Positions 1-9,046 of a stretch of DNA of 64,000 nucleotides are shown one piece after another. The DNA comes from Dryocola sp051307055 (GTDB lineage: Bacteria; Pseudomonadota; Gammaproteobacteria; Enterobacterales; Enterobacteriaceae), in the NCBI RefSeq assembly GCF_051307055.1, contig NZ_CP149994.1:1426001-1490000 (forward strand), written 5' to 3'. Each line of letters starts with the position of its first letter. The first letter of the stretch is position 1. The notes beneath the pieces are model-generated. The model was given only the letters and a program-made list of their open reading frames with translations. It had not been told where the DNA came from and did no database searches. A program made the translations under genes and the position numbers.

Positions 1-638
1 AAAACCGTGATTATCGCCGCTTCGTGATTCGCGGCGGCCAGCAGTATCACTCTCCGGGAGCGTATCTGGTTGAAGGCGACGCCTCTTCAGCCTCTTACTT
101 CCTTGCAGCCGGGGCTATTAAAGGCGGCACGGTAAAAGTAACCGGCATCGGGCGCAACAGCGTGCAGGGCGATATTCGCTTTGCTGACGTGCTGGAAAAG
201 ATGGGCGCTAAAATTATCTGGGGCGAAGACTTTATCTCCTGCGAACGCGGTGAGCTTAAGGCTATCGATATGGATATGAACCATATTCCCGATGCGGCAA
301 TGACCATCGCTACCGCGGCGCTCTTTGCAAAAGGCACCACGACGCTGCGCAATATTTATAACTGGCGGGTGAAAGAGACGGATCGGCTGTCAGCGATGGC
401 GACCGAGCTACGTAAAGTGGGCGCCGAAGTGGAAGAGGGCGAAGATTACATCACCGTCACGCCGCCTGCGCAGCTGCAGGTCGCAGAAATCGGCACCTAT
501 AACGATCACCGTATGGCGATGTGTTTTTCGCTTGTCGCGCTGTCTGATACACCGGTGATCATTCTCGATCCTGGATGTACGGCAAAAACCTTCCCGGACT
601 ACTTTGACAGGCTGGCAAGCATCAGCACACTCGCATAA
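1..638 (+). CDS. aroA: 3-phosphoshikimate 1-carboxyvinyltransferase (EPSP synthase), C-terminal part
   Basis: The enzyme joins shikimate-3-phosphate and phosphoenolpyruvate in the sixth step of the shikimate pathway to aromatic amino acids. Only the last 211 codons are present because the window edge cuts the gene; the reading frame begins at base 3. Visible family motifs are VEGDASSASYF, the HIPDAAMT segment with the catalytic Asp, the WRVKETDR segment with the Lys-Glu pair, NDHRMAM and the CTAKTFPDYF ending. It closes with TAA and is followed at once by a strong hairpin. In E. coli aroA follows serC; that side is outside the window. Identification is secure; the truncation is only a window effect. 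Confidence 0.97.
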   Translation, partial: NRDYRRFVIRGGQQYHSPGAYLVEGDASSASYFLAAGAIKGGTVKVTGIGRNSVQGDIRFADVLEKMGAKIIWGEDFISCERGELKAIDMDMNHIPDAAMTIATAALFAKGTTTLRNIYNWRVKETDRLSAMATELRKVGAEVEEGEDYITVTPPAQLQVAEIGTYNDHRMAMCFSLVALSDTPVIILDPGCTAKTFPDYFDRLASISTLA

Positions 639-647
639 TTCTCTCCT

Positions 648-676
648 AACCGCATCATTTGATGCGGTTTTCTCAT
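648..676 (+). terminator. Rho-independent terminator of aroA
   Basis: A perfect 9-bp stem (AACCGCATC pairing with GATGCGGTT) with a four-base loop, followed by a T-rich run, starts ten bases after the aroA stop codon. Its position suits the end of the serC-aroA transcript. Confidence 0.85.
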
Positions 677-756
677 CTTCCTACGTTTCCTTACAATGAA
701 GTTGCGCAATTCTTCTACACTCAGCCTGATTCCCCAGGATATTTAGCAGGAAAGAT

Positions 757-790
757 AACGGTCCGGCTGGTTGGGGGCGTATAATGCGCG
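757..790 (+). promoter_or_regulatory. candidate cmk promoter with TATAAT -10 box
   Basis: A perfect TATAAT lies at 780-785, about 50 bases before the cmk start. The hexamer at the expected -35 distance (AACGGT, 757-762) is poor, so assignment rests mainly on the -10 box and on the strong terminator just upstream, which implies that cmk needs its own promoter. Confidence 0.4.
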
Positions 791-834
791 GCGTTCAGGT
801 TTTAGGTCCGCGATCCCGCGAGAAGGAGATAAAG

Positions 835-1515
835 ATGACGGTACCCGCCCCGGTAATAACCATTGATGGACCAAGCGGCGCAGGCAAAGGCACGCTGTGT
901 AAGGCGATGGCGGAAGCGCTGCAGTGGCATCTGCTGGACTCTGGCGCAATCTACCGCGTGCTCGCTCTGGCCGCCCTGCATCATCAGGTAGACGTTATTT
1001 CTGAGGAAGCGCTGGTTCCCTTAGCGGCTCACCTTGATGTGCGTTTTGTGGCGACCAACGGCAACCTTGAAGTGATTCTGGAAGGGGAGGATGTGAGCGG
1101 CGAAATTCGGACTCAGGAAGTGGCTAATGCAGCTTCACAGATAGCCGCCTTCCCTCGCGTGCGCGAGGCCCTGCTGCGTCGTCAGCGCGCGTTCCGTGAA
1201 GCGCCGGGTCTTATCGCCGACGGGCGGGACATGGGAACGGTTGTCTTCCCTGACGCGCCGGTGAAAATATTCCTTGATGCCTCATCTGAAGAACGAGCGC
1301 ACAGGCGGATGCTACAGTTGCAGGAAAAGGGCTTTAGTGTTAACTTTGAACGCCTTTTGGCCGAAATAAAAGAGCGCGACGATCGCGATCGAAATCGGCC
1401 CGTAGCGCCGTTAGTGCCTGCTGCAGATGCTCTGGTGCTGGATTCAACCAGCATATCTATAGACGAAGTCATCGAGCGCGCCCTGGCCTATGCGCGGGAA
1501 GTACTGGCAGCGTAA
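835..1515 (+). CDS. cmk: cytidylate kinase
   Basis: CMP kinase phosphorylates CMP and dCMP with ATP, recycling cytidine nucleotides for RNA, DNA and phospholipid synthesis in the cytoplasm. The protein is 226 residues, against 227 in E. coli. The P-loop GPSGAGKGT spans residues 12-20, and the NMP-binding and LID regions are represented by LIADGRDMGTVVFPDA and KERDDRDRNR. I chose this ATG because AGAAGGAGA stands at the right distance before it; an in-frame ATG 51 bases upstream overlaps the candidate promoter and has no such site. The gene precedes rpsA, as in E. coli, where the two share transcripts. No oddities. Confidence 0.97.
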   Translation: MTVPAPVITIDGPSGAGKGTLCKAMAEALQWHLLDSGAIYRVLALAALHHQVDVISEEALVPLAAHLDVRFVATNGNLEVILEGEDVSGEIRTQEVANAASQIAAFPRVREALLRRQRAFREAPGLIADGRDMGTVVFPDAPVKIFLDASSEERAHRRMLQLQEKGFSVNFERLLAEIKERDDRDRNRPVAPLVPAADALVLDSTSISIDEVIERALAYAREVLAA

Positions 1516-1583
1516 GCCGCCCGTACTAAGAATTTTGTCAATATTGTCATGGCGCTGCCATAGCGATATCTCTACAGATCGGG

Positions 1584-1705
1584 TAAAATTCGCCCCCTGT
1601 AATCTAACCCTGTCGGCATGGAGCCAATGGCGGGGTATGTCAAACAACCCCATTCGGCGGGACGCTAAATGGACGTTAAACTAAAGAACCTTGAAGATTA
1701 ACAAC
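1584..1705 (+). promoter_or_regulatory. rpsA promoter and structured leader
   Basis: TAAAAT at 1584-1589 followed by a GC-rich CGCCCCC discriminator looks like a ribosomal-protein promoter under stringent control, though the -35 is weak. The leader can fold: AATG plus GGGG (1626-1635, with a GC bulge) pairs with CCCCATT (1648-1654). The start codon lacks a strong Shine-Dalgarno; only GAAG is seen. In E. coli the rpsA leader is known to be a folded, SD-poor element through which S1 represses its own translation; that function is inferred here from resemblance. Confidence 0.55.
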
Positions 1706-3379
1706 ATGACTGAATCTTTCGCTCAACTCTTTGAAGAATCCCTGAAAACAATCGAAACCCGTCCGGGTTCCATCGTTCGTGGCGTTGTAGTTGCTATCGA
1801 TAAAGACGTAGTACTGGTTGACGCCGGTCTGAAATCTGAGTCTGCCATTCCGGCTGAGCAATTCAAAAACGCGGCTGGCGAACTGGAAATCCAGGTTGGC
1901 GACGAAGTTGACGTTGCTCTGGACGCAGTTGAAGATGGCTTCGGCGAAACTCTGCTGTCCCGTGAAAAGGCTAAGCGTCACGAAGCCTGGATCACGCTGG
2001 AAAAAGCTTACGAAGAAGCTGAGACTGTGGTCGGTGTTATCAACGGCAAAGTTAAAGGTGGCTTCACTGTTGAGCTGAACGGTATTCGCGCGTTCCTGCC
2101 AGGCTCCCTGGTTGACGTTCGTCCGGTTCGCGACACTCTGCACCTCGAAGGCAAAGAGCTTGAATTCAAAGTAATCAAGCTTGACCAGAAACGTAACAAC
2201 GTTGTTGTTTCACGCCGTGCTGTTATCGAATCTGAAAACAGCGCAGAACGCGATCAGCTGCTGGAAAACCTGCAGGAAGGCATGGAAGTTAAAGGTATCG
2301 TTAAGAACCTTACTGACTACGGTGCATTCGTCGATCTGGGCGGCGTTGATGGCCTGCTGCACATCACTGACATGGCATGGAAACGCGTTAAGCATCCAAG
2401 CGAAATCGTGAACGTTGGCGACGAAATCACTGTTAAAGTGCTGAAGTTCGACCGCGAGCGTACTCGTGTTTCCCTGGGCCTGAAACAGCTGGGCGAAGAT
2501 CCATGGGTAGCTATCGCTAAGCGTTACCCGGAAGGTACTCGTCTGACTGGCCGCGTGACCAATCTGACCGACTACGGCTGCTTCGTTGAAATCGAAGAAG
2601 GCGTTGAAGGCCTGGTGCACGTTTCCGAAATGGACTGGACCAACAAAAACATCCACCCATCCAAAGTTGTTAACGTTGGTGACGTAGTGGAAGTTATGGT
2701 TCTGGATATCGACGAAGAACGTCGTCGTATCTCCCTGGGCCTGAAACAGTGCAAAAACAACCCATGGCAGCAGTTCGCCGAGACCCACAACAAAGGCGAT
2801 CGCGTTGAAGGTAAAATCAAGTCTATCACTGACTTCGGTATCTTCATCGGCCTGGACGGCGGCATCGACGGCCTGGTTCACCTGTCTGACATCTCCTGGA
2901 ACGTTGCAGGCGAAGAAGCAGTTCGTGAATACAAAAAAGGCGACGAAATCGCAGCTGTGGTTCTGCAGGTTGACGCAGAGCGCGAGCGTATCTCCCTGGG
3001 CGTTAAGCAACTCGCAGAAGATCCGTTCAACAACTACGTTGCGCTGAACAAGAAAGGTACTATCGTTACTGGTAAAGTAACGGCAGTTGACGCGAAAGGT
3101 GCTACAGTTGAATTAGCAGACGGCGTAGAAGGCTATCTGCGTGCTTCTGAAGCGTCCCGTGACCGCGTTGAAGATGCAACTCTGGTGCTGAACGTAGGCG
3201 ACGATGTTGAAGCTAAATTCACCGGCGTCGATCGTAAAAACCGTGTTGTGAGCCTGTCTGTTCGTGCTAAAGACGAAGCTGACGAGAAAGATGCAATTGC
3301 GACTGTTAACAACAAACAGGAAGAAGGCAACTTCTCTAACGCAATGGCTGAAGCATTCAAAGCAGCTAAAGGCGAGTAA
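1706..3379 (+). CDS. rpsA: 30S ribosomal protein S1
   Basis: S1 binds the 5' region of mRNAs and delivers them, unfolded, to the 30S subunit; it is essential for most translation initiation in enterobacteria. The 557-residue length equals the E. coli protein. Six S1 (OB-fold) repeats can be followed, at roughly 21-87, 105-171, 192-260, 277-347, 364-434 and 451-520, with repeated signatures such as LTDYGAFVDLGGVDGLLH and RERISLGVKQL. The first two bind the ribosome, the rest bind RNA. Codon use is strongly biased, as expected for a very abundant protein. The start five codons inside the longest frame matches the conserved N-terminus MTESFAQLFEESL. Translation is expected to be self-regulated through the leader. 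Confidence 0.99.
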   Translation: MTESFAQLFEESLKTIETRPGSIVRGVVVAIDKDVVLVDAGLKSESAIPAEQFKNAAGELEIQVGDEVDVALDAVEDGFGETLLSREKAKRHEAWITLEKAYEEAETVVGVINGKVKGGFTVELNGIRAFLPGSLVDVRPVRDTLHLEGKELEFKVIKLDQKRNNVVVSRRAVIESENSAERDQLLENLQEGMEVKGIVKNLTDYGAFVDLGGVDGLLHITDMAWKRVKHPSEIVNVGDEITVKVLKFDRERTRVSLGLKQLGEDPWVAIAKRYPEGTRLTGRVTNLTDYGCFVEIEEGVEGLVHVSEMDWTNKNIHPSKVVNVGDVVEVMVLDIDEERRRISLGLKQCKNNPWQQFAETHNKGDRVEGKIKSITDFGIFIGLDGGIDGLVHLSDISWNVAGEEAVREYKKGDEIAAVVLQVDAERERISLGVKQLAEDPFNNYVALNKKGTIVTGKVTAVDAKGATVELADGVEGYLRASEASRDRVEDATLVLNVGDDVEAKFTGVDRKNRVVSLSVRAKDEADEKDAIATVNNKQEEGNFSNAMAEAFKAAKGE

Positions 3380-3397
3380 TCGTCCGAGCGCTATATC

Positions 3398-3425
3398 AGG
3401 GCGGCTACGGCCGCCCTTGTTCGAT
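3398..3425 (+). terminator. hairpin between rpsA and ihfB
   Basis: AGGGCGGC (3398-3405) pairs perfectly with GCCGCCCT (3410-3417) around a TACG loop. The run after it is only TGTTCGATT, so it may stop part of the rpsA transcripts while letting others into ihfB. Confidence 0.6.
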
Positions 3426-3469
3426 TGATAGCTGTAAGCTAATTTTCCTGAAAGGAAACCGGAGGAATC

Positions 3470-3757
3470 ATGACCAAGTCAGAATTAATAGAAAGACTTG
3501 CAACCCAGCAATCTCACATTCCCGCTAAGGCTGTGGAAGATGCAGTAAAAGAGATGCTGGAACATATGGCCTCTACTCTCGCCCTTGGCGAGCGTATTGA
3601 AATCCGGGGTTTCGGCAGCTTCTCATTACACTATCGCGCTCCTCGCACCGGACGTAACCCTAAGACCGGCGATAAAGTGGATCTGGAAGGCAAGTACGTT
3701 CCACACTTTAAACCAGGTAAAGAGCTACGTGACCGCGCCAATATTTACGGCAATTGA
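3470..3757 (+). CDS. ihfB: integration host factor subunit beta
   Basis: IHF is an IhfA-IhfB heterodimer that bends DNA by more than 160 degrees and acts in replication start, phage integration and sigma-54 promoters. The 95-residue protein has the HU/IHF fold, with the beta-arm motif GRNPKTG carrying the intercalating Pro64. It is one residue (Asn) longer at the C-terminus than the 94-residue E. coli form. A clear GGAGG stands before the ATG. It lies 90 bases after rpsA and is likely served both by rpsA read-through and by its own promoter, as in E. coli. A strong terminator follows. Confidence 0.98.
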   Translation: MTKSELIERLATQQSHIPAKAVEDAVKEMLEHMASTLALGERIEIRGFGSFSLHYRAPRTGRNPKTGDKVDLEGKYVPHFKPGKELRDRANIYGN

Positions 3758-3776
3758 GTCTACGGATTCAACTGTT

Positions 3777-3807
3777 AAAAACGGTACCCACGGGTGCCGT
3801 TTTTTTA
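3777..3807 (+). terminator. Rho-independent terminator of ihfB
   Basis: ACGGTACC (3781-3788) pairs with GGTGCCGT (3793-3800; one G-U pair), flanked by AAAA upstream and a run of seven T downstream. The next 150 bases before ycaI hold nothing else I can recognise. Confidence 0.85.
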
Positions 3808-3959
3808 TGCCTGGCATTCAGGGAGCGGCCTTTGTCACAGAGCACTCTGAAAATAAGTTTCCTTCCCGAAAATCTCCGGAAAGCTTCCCGTAAGTTCATC
3901 TACTGCCGGCTGACGCTGAAGCCCTGATACGCCACACTGCTCCGAACAAGGAGGTTGCT

Positions 3960-6233
3960 GTGGTTTCTTTACCTGGATTCTCTCTTAGCGCCGCCGTGGG
4001 CATTTTACCGCTGTTGTGGTTACCGGCTATCCCCGGAATGGCGTCTATTGTATTGCTGCTGGCGGCCGGATTATGCCTGGCGGTGTTCAGGGTCAGGGCG
4101 CTGCGTTATGCGGCCATCGCCGCGCTTTGCTGCTGCTGGGGTTTGCTTGCCGCCAAAGAAAGCCTGATGCCATTTGACCGCTGGATACAAAAACCCGTGA
4201 CCGCCCGGGTGATTATCACGCGTACCGATGGCGCTCAGAACCATGAGTTACAGATTATTCACAGCGCTAAGCAATACCTTTTCCCACCGCCGGGGGTTGT
4301 GCTGAGGGGCGTATATTTACCCGAACCCGTTTGTTCCGGCCAGAAATGGCAGATGACGCTGCGTTTGCAGCCGGTCCATGGCCAGATAAACGACGGAGGG
4401 TTCGACAGCCAGCGCTATGCGCTGGCGCAGCATCTGCCGCTTCGGGGACGTGTTGTTAAAGCCCAGCGGCTGAGCGAGCAATGCTCTCTTCGCGGTCGAT
4501 GGTTAAATGCGGTCACTGATGCGACACGTTCGCTTCCCTGGCAGGGCACCATCCTTGCGCTGGGGTTTGGTGAACGCACGGTGATGACGGCAGAGGTCAA
4601 AGATATCCTGCGGCGAACCGGAACCGCACATTTAATGGCCATCTCAGGACTACATATTTCACTGGCCGCAGGGGTAGGCTGGCTGTTTGCAAGATTCATT
4701 CAGCTATTTCTTCCCGCCCACCGAATCCATTTCCGCATGCCCCTGCTTGCGAGCCTGTTTACGGCTGGCGTCTGTACCTGGCTTGCAGGCTCCAACCCTC
4801 CCGCGACAAGAACCTTTTTAGGGCTTGTTATCTGGCTATCGCTTCGTCTGAGCGGCCGGCAATGGTCGAACTGGGACGTCTGGATCTGCTGTATAGCCGG
4901 GATCCTGCTTTACGATCCTTTAACGGTATTGTCCGACAGCTTCTGGCTTTCCGTGCTTGCTGTCGCAGCGATTATTTTCTGGTATCAATGGGCGCCGCTG
5001 CCGCGTCGGGTAGCAGGCTGGCGCTGGTATTACCGTCATCTGGCGGGCCTGATCTATTTGCAGGCAGGTATCACCTTCCTGCTGTTGCCGCTGCAGGTCT
5101 TTATATTCCACGGCTTGAGCGTAAATGCGCTGCTGGCGAACCTGCTGGCCGTACCCTTTGTTTCCTTTATTGTCACCCCATTATTGCTGTCAGGGCTCAT
5201 GCTGACGGGTACCCCGTGGCTGGGAGAAAATCTGTGGCGGCTGGTGGATGTCCTGCTGGAACAGCTGTTTGTTTTTCTCAGACTCCTGCCGGGAGGCTGG
5301 CAGGAGCTGGACGAGCGTTTCCAGGCGGCTAGTTTTATCGGTTGGGGGGCTGTGGGCATCTGCCGTTTATTCCTCTGGAGGACCTCCCCGGCTTCAACCG
5401 GCGTGCTGGTGATTATTCTGATCGTTTTTAGTTTCCGCACGCCTGAGGGAAAAGATGAGCAGCCATGGGAAGTTACGATGCTGGATGTCGGGCATGGCCT
5501 TGCGGTTGCTATCGTTCGCCACGGCAAAGTGCTCCTGTATGACACAGGGAACGCCTGGCCCGGCGGGGACGCTGCGCAACAGGTCATCATCCCCTGGCTG
5601 CGCTGGCATAATCTCACCCCCGAAGCCGTTATCATTAGCCATGAACATCTCGATCATCGCGGCGGGCTTAACAGCCTGCAACAGGCCTGGCCGGGAATGA
5701 CGGTTCGCAGCCCGCTTCGCTGGGACAACCATCTTCCCTGTTTTCGGGGGCAAAAATGGCAATGGCAGGGCCTGGATTTCACTGTCTGGTGGCCGCCAGA
5801 AGAGCGCCAGCAGGGTAATAACGGCTCCTGCGTGGTGATGGTCAGCGTCGGGCGCTTTCGGCTGCTGTTAACCGGTGATGTGGAAGCGCCTGCGGAACTG
5901 GCGCTGCTCAAAAAACAGTGGGGCGCTTTAAGAGCCGATATTGTTCAGGTTCCCCATCATGGCAGCCGAACCTCGTCAACTGCGCCACTCTTACGAGCGA
6001 TTTCTGGCAAGGCCGCCCTGGCTTCGGTTTCCCGCTATAACGCCTGGCGCCTGCCTTCTGCGAAAGTCATTGAGCGTTACAAAAAGCAGGGATACACGTG
6101 GTATGACACGGCTCATTCCGGCCAGATTACTATCCGCATAAAGCGTGATAAATGGCAAATCAATGGCTTCAGAGAACAAATAATGCCCCGTTGGTACCAT
6201 CAGTGGTTTGGCGTAGCCAGGGATAATAGGTAG
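3960..6233 (+). CDS. ycaI: ComEC/Rec2-family inner-membrane DNA-uptake protein YcaI
   Basis: ComEC-family proteins form the inner-membrane channel for single-stranded DNA in transformable bacteria; the role in enterobacteria is unproven. The protein is 757 residues (754 in E. coli). It has N-terminal membrane helices and an OB-like region, a multi-helix competence domain at about 185-460 with the conserved GTAHLMAISGLHISL, and a C-terminal metallo-beta-lactamase domain from about 500 with the metal ligands SHEHLDHRGG and later VPHHGSRTSS. The start is GTG, chosen because AAGGAGG lies five bases before it. It ends inside the candidate msbA promoter. The gene is intact with no frameshift. E. 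coli K-12 YcaI is likewise full length. Confidence 0.9.
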   Translation: MVSLPGFSLSAAVGILPLLWLPAIPGMASIVLLLAAGLCLAVFRVRALRYAAIAALCCCWGLLAAKESLMPFDRWIQKPVTARVIITRTDGAQNHELQIIHSAKQYLFPPPGVVLRGVYLPEPVCSGQKWQMTLRLQPVHGQINDGGFDSQRYALAQHLPLRGRVVKAQRLSEQCSLRGRWLNAVTDATRSLPWQGTILALGFGERTVMTAEVKDILRRTGTAHLMAISGLHISLAAGVGWLFARFIQLFLPAHRIHFRMPLLASLFTAGVCTWLAGSNPPATRTFLGLVIWLSLRLSGRQWSNWDVWICCIAGILLYDPLTVLSDSFWLSVLAVAAIIFWYQWAPLPRRVAGWRWYYRHLAGLIYLQAGITFLLLPLQVFIFHGLSVNALLANLLAVPFVSFIVTPLLLSGLMLTGTPWLGENLWRLVDVLLEQLFVFLRLLPGGWQELDERFQAASFIGWGAVGICRLFLWRTSPASTGVLVIILIVFSFRTPEGKDEQPWEVTMLDVGHGLAVAIVRHGKVLLYDTGNAWPGGDAAQQVIIPWLRWHNLTPEAVIISHEHLDHRGGLNSLQQAWPGMTVRSPLRWDNHLPCFRGQKWQWQGLDFTVWWPPEERQQGNNGSCVVMVSVGRFRLLLTGDVEAPAELALLKKQWGALRADIVQVPHHGSRTSSTAPLLRAISGKAALASVSRYNAWRLPSAKVIERYKKQGYTWYDTAHSGQITIRIKRDKWQINGFREQIMPRWYHQWFGVARDNR

Positions 6234-6236
6234 AAT
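6207..6236 (+). promoter_or_regulatory. candidate msbA-lpxK promoter
   Basis: TTTGGC (6207-6212) and TAGAAT (6231-6236) are 18 bases apart, and the -10 box overlaps the ycaI stop codon. Placement before the msbA-lpxK unit is sensible; the match is moderate. Confidence 0.4.
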
Positions 6237-6270
6237 ATGCGGCTATTTCATCACATGCTGGTTCGACTTA

Positions 6271-8019
6271 ATGCAGAACGATAAAGATCTCTCCACCATA
6301 CAGACCTTCCGCCGCCTCTGGCCGATGATTGCTCCTTTTAAAGCGGGTCTGATTGTGGCTGGGGTTGCGTTAATCCTCAACGCAGCCAGCGATACCTTCA
6401 TGCTATCGCTGCTCAAACCGTTACTGGATGATGGTTTCGGTAAAACGGATAAATCCGTTTTGTTATGGATGCCGCTGGTTGTCATCGGGCTGATGGTGAT
6501 GCGCGGTATCACAAGCTACGTTTCAAGCTACTGTATATCCTGGGTTTCAGGCCAGGTAGTCATGAACATGCGTCGCCGCCTGTTCAGCCATATGATGGGT
6601 ATGCCCGTCGCCTTCTTCGATCAGCAATCGACGGGTACGCTGCTCTCTCGTATTACCTACGATTCCGAACAGGTCGCTTCCTCCTCCTCCAGCGCGCTGA
6701 TTACCGTCGTGCGTGAAGGCGCTTCCATCATCGGCCTGTTCGCGCTGATGTTCTGGTATAGCTGGCAGCTTTCAGTGATTCTGATTGTGCTGGCGCCGGT
6801 GGTCTCCTTCGCCATTCGCCTGGTTTCTAAACGCTTCCGTAATATCAGCAAGAACATGCAGAACACCATGGGGCAGGTGACCACCAGCGCGGAACAAATG
6901 CTCAAAGGGCATAAAGAAGTGCTGATTTTTGGCGGCCAGCAAGTGGAAACGGATCGCTTTAACAAAGTCAGTAACCGTATGCGTCACCAGGGGATGAAAC
7001 TGGTCTCGGCCTCTTCGATTTCAGATCCAATTATTCAGCTGATCGCCTCCCTGGCGCTGGCCTTTGTTCTTTATGCTGCGAGCTTCCCGAGCGTGATGGA
7101 AACCCTGACCGCAGGGACTATCACCGTCGTGTTCTCTTCCATGATTGCGCTGATGCGTCCGCTGAAGTCGCTGACGAACGTTAACGCCCAGTTCCAGCGC
7201 GGTATGGCGGCATGCCAGACGCTGTTCTCTATCCTCGATTCCGATCAGGAGAAAGACGAAGGCACGCGCAAAATTGAACGTGCGAAAGGCGATCTTGAAT
7301 TCAGAAATGTGACCTTCACCTACCCTGGCCGCGATATCCCCGCGTTACGTGACGTAAATCTGAATATTCCCGCCGGGAAGATGGTTGCGCTGGTAGGACG
7401 TTCGGGCTCGGGGAAGTCCACGATCGCCAGCCTGATTACGCGTTTCTACGATATTCAGCAAGGTAACATTCTGATTGATGGCGTGGACATCCGTGAATAT
7501 ACGCTGTCGTCGCTGCGTAATCAGGTGGCGCTGGTTTCACAGAACGTGCACCTGTTTAACGACACCATTGCCAACAATATTGCCTATGCGCGTACAGAGC
7601 AGTACAGCCGTGAAGATATTGAAAAGGCCGCCCGCATGGCTTACGCGATGGACTTCATCAGTAAAATGGACAACGGTCTGGATACCATTATTGGCGAAAA
7701 CGGCGTGCTGCTTTCCGGCGGTCAGCGTCAGCGTATCGCCATTGCCCGTGCGCTGCTGCGCGACAGCCCAATTTTGATCCTGGATGAAGCCACGTCCGCG
7801 CTGGATACGGAATCGGAACGCGCCATACAGGCGGCGCTGGACGAATTACAGAAAAACCGTACTTCTCTGGTTATCGCCCACCGTCTGTCTACTATTGAAC
7901 AAGCCGATGAAATCGTGGTGGTGGAAGATGGCCGTATCGTTGAACGTGGCCCGCACGCTGAGCTGATTGCCCATCGTGGCGTGTACGCTCAGCTGCACAA
8001 GATGCAATTCGGCGAATGA
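6271..8019 (+). CDS. msbA: lipid A export ATP-binding/permease protein MsbA
   Basis: MsbA is the essential homodimeric ABC flippase that moves core-lipid A from the inner to the outer leaflet of the inner membrane before the Lpt system carries LPS outward. The 582 residues match E. coli exactly in length. Six transmembrane helices fill about residues 20-320. The nucleotide-binding domain shows Walker A GRSGSGKST (376-384), the signature LSGGQ (481-485), Walker B ILILDEAT (about 500-507) and the switch His in IAHRLST. The ATG has no obvious Shine-Dalgarno but matches the conserved N-terminus. lpxK follows with a four-base ATGA overlap, so the two are surely co-translated. Confidence 0.98.
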   Translation: MQNDKDLSTIQTFRRLWPMIAPFKAGLIVAGVALILNAASDTFMLSLLKPLLDDGFGKTDKSVLLWMPLVVIGLMVMRGITSYVSSYCISWVSGQVVMNMRRRLFSHMMGMPVAFFDQQSTGTLLSRITYDSEQVASSSSSALITVVREGASIIGLFALMFWYSWQLSVILIVLAPVVSFAIRLVSKRFRNISKNMQNTMGQVTTSAEQMLKGHKEVLIFGGQQVETDRFNKVSNRMRHQGMKLVSASSISDPIIQLIASLALAFVLYAASFPSVMETLTAGTITVVFSSMIALMRPLKSLTNVNAQFQRGMAACQTLFSILDSDQEKDEGTRKIERAKGDLEFRNVTFTYPGRDIPALRDVNLNIPAGKMVALVGRSGSGKSTIASLITRFYDIQQGNILIDGVDIREYTLSSLRNQVALVSQNVHLFNDTIANNIAYARTEQYSREDIEKAARMAYAMDFISKMDNGLDTIIGENGVLLSGGQRQRIAIARALLRDSPILILDEATSALDTESERAIQAALDELQKNRTSLVIAHRLSTIEQADEIVVVEDGRIVERGPHAELIAHRGVYAQLHKMQFGE

Positions 8020-8999
8020 TAGAGCGCATCTGGTCGGGGAAATCCTCCCTCTACCTGCTGTTGCTGCCGCTCTCCTGGCTTTATGGCCTGGTGAGCGGGG
8101 CTATCCGGCTTAGCTGGAAACTTGGGCTGCGTAAAGCGTGGCGCTCACCGGTTCCGGTTGTGGTGGTAGGTAATCTGACCGCAGGCGGCAACGGTAAAAC
8201 ACCGGTCGTTATCTGGCTTGTGGAACAGCTTCAGTCCCGGGGTATCCGCGTGGGGGTTGTTTCCCGCGGCTACGGGGGCAAAGCAGAGCATTATCCTTTA
8301 ATCCTTACGCCAGCTACGGATACCGCGCAGGCGGGGGATGAACCCGTGTTGATTTATCAGCGTACCGGTGCGCCTGTGGCCGTGGCTCCGCAGCGCAGCG
8401 CGGCGGTAAAAGCTTTAATCGCACATGCGCAGCCGCAGCTCGTCATTACCGATGATGGTCTGCAGCACTATGCCCTGGCGCGGGATAAAGAAATTGTTGT
8501 AGTGGACGGCGTGCGCCGGTTCGGCAACGGCTGGTGGTTGCCTGCCGGGCCAATGCGCGAGCGTGCTGGTCGGTTAAACTCTGTAGATGCGGTAATCACC
8601 AACGGTGGCGAAGCGCAGGCGGGAGAAATCGCGATGCATCTGCAGCCGGGAGAGGCCGTTAATCTGCTCAGCGGCGAGCGTCGCCCCGCGCAGGTTTTGC
8701 AGAATGTGGTCGCCATGGCGGGCATCGGCCATCCGCCGCGTTTTTTCGCCACGCTAAAGCAGTGCGGCGTGACGCCGGTTAACACGGTGAGCCTTGCGGA
8801 TCATCAGGCGCTGACGGAAGCGGATGTCGTAAAGCTGCTGGGGAAAGACCAGACTTTGTTAATGACAGAGAAAGATGCGGTTAAATGTCGCGCCTTTGCG
8901 GCGGGCCATGAGAACTGGTGGTATCTGCCCGTTGATGCTCACCTTGCCCCGCCGCAGGCAGAAGCGTTGCTGCAAACGCTGATCGCGCTGGTGAAATAA
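8016..8999 (+). CDS. lpxK: tetraacyldisaccharide 4'-kinase
   Basis: LpxK phosphorylates the 4' position of the tetraacyldisaccharide-1-phosphate to form lipid IVA, the sixth step of the Raetz lipid A pathway, at the inner face of the inner membrane. The protein has 327 residues. A hydrophobic N-terminal anchor (about 10-30) precedes the Walker A-like GNLTAGGNGKT (52-62) and the ITDDGLQH segment that holds catalytic Asp/His residues. The start codon overlaps the msbA stop (ATGA), typical of translational coupling and fitting the shared lipid A role. No anomaly. Confidence 0.97.
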   Translation: MIERIWSGKSSLYLLLLPLSWLYGLVSGAIRLSWKLGLRKAWRSPVPVVVVGNLTAGGNGKTPVVIWLVEQLQSRGIRVGVVSRGYGGKAEHYPLILTPATDTAQAGDEPVLIYQRTGAPVAVAPQRSAAVKALIAHAQPQLVITDDGLQHYALARDKEIVVVDGVRRFGNGWWLPAGPMRERAGRLNSVDAVITNGGEAQAGEIAMHLQPGEAVNLLSGERRPAQVLQNVVAMAGIGHPPRFFATLKQCGVTPVNTVSLADHQALTEADVVKLLGKDQTLLMTEKDAVKCRAFAAGHENWWYLPVDAHLAPPQAEALLQTLIALVK

Positions 9000-9046
9000 G
9001 CTTTTCAGCGCGTCCGCGCAATGGTTTATTGATGACAGGAAAGATC

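Noticed and set aside
2210..3010. Reverse-strand open frame of 266 codons inside rpsA
   Set aside because: Its repeating pattern mirrors the S1 repeats on the other strand; not an independent gene.
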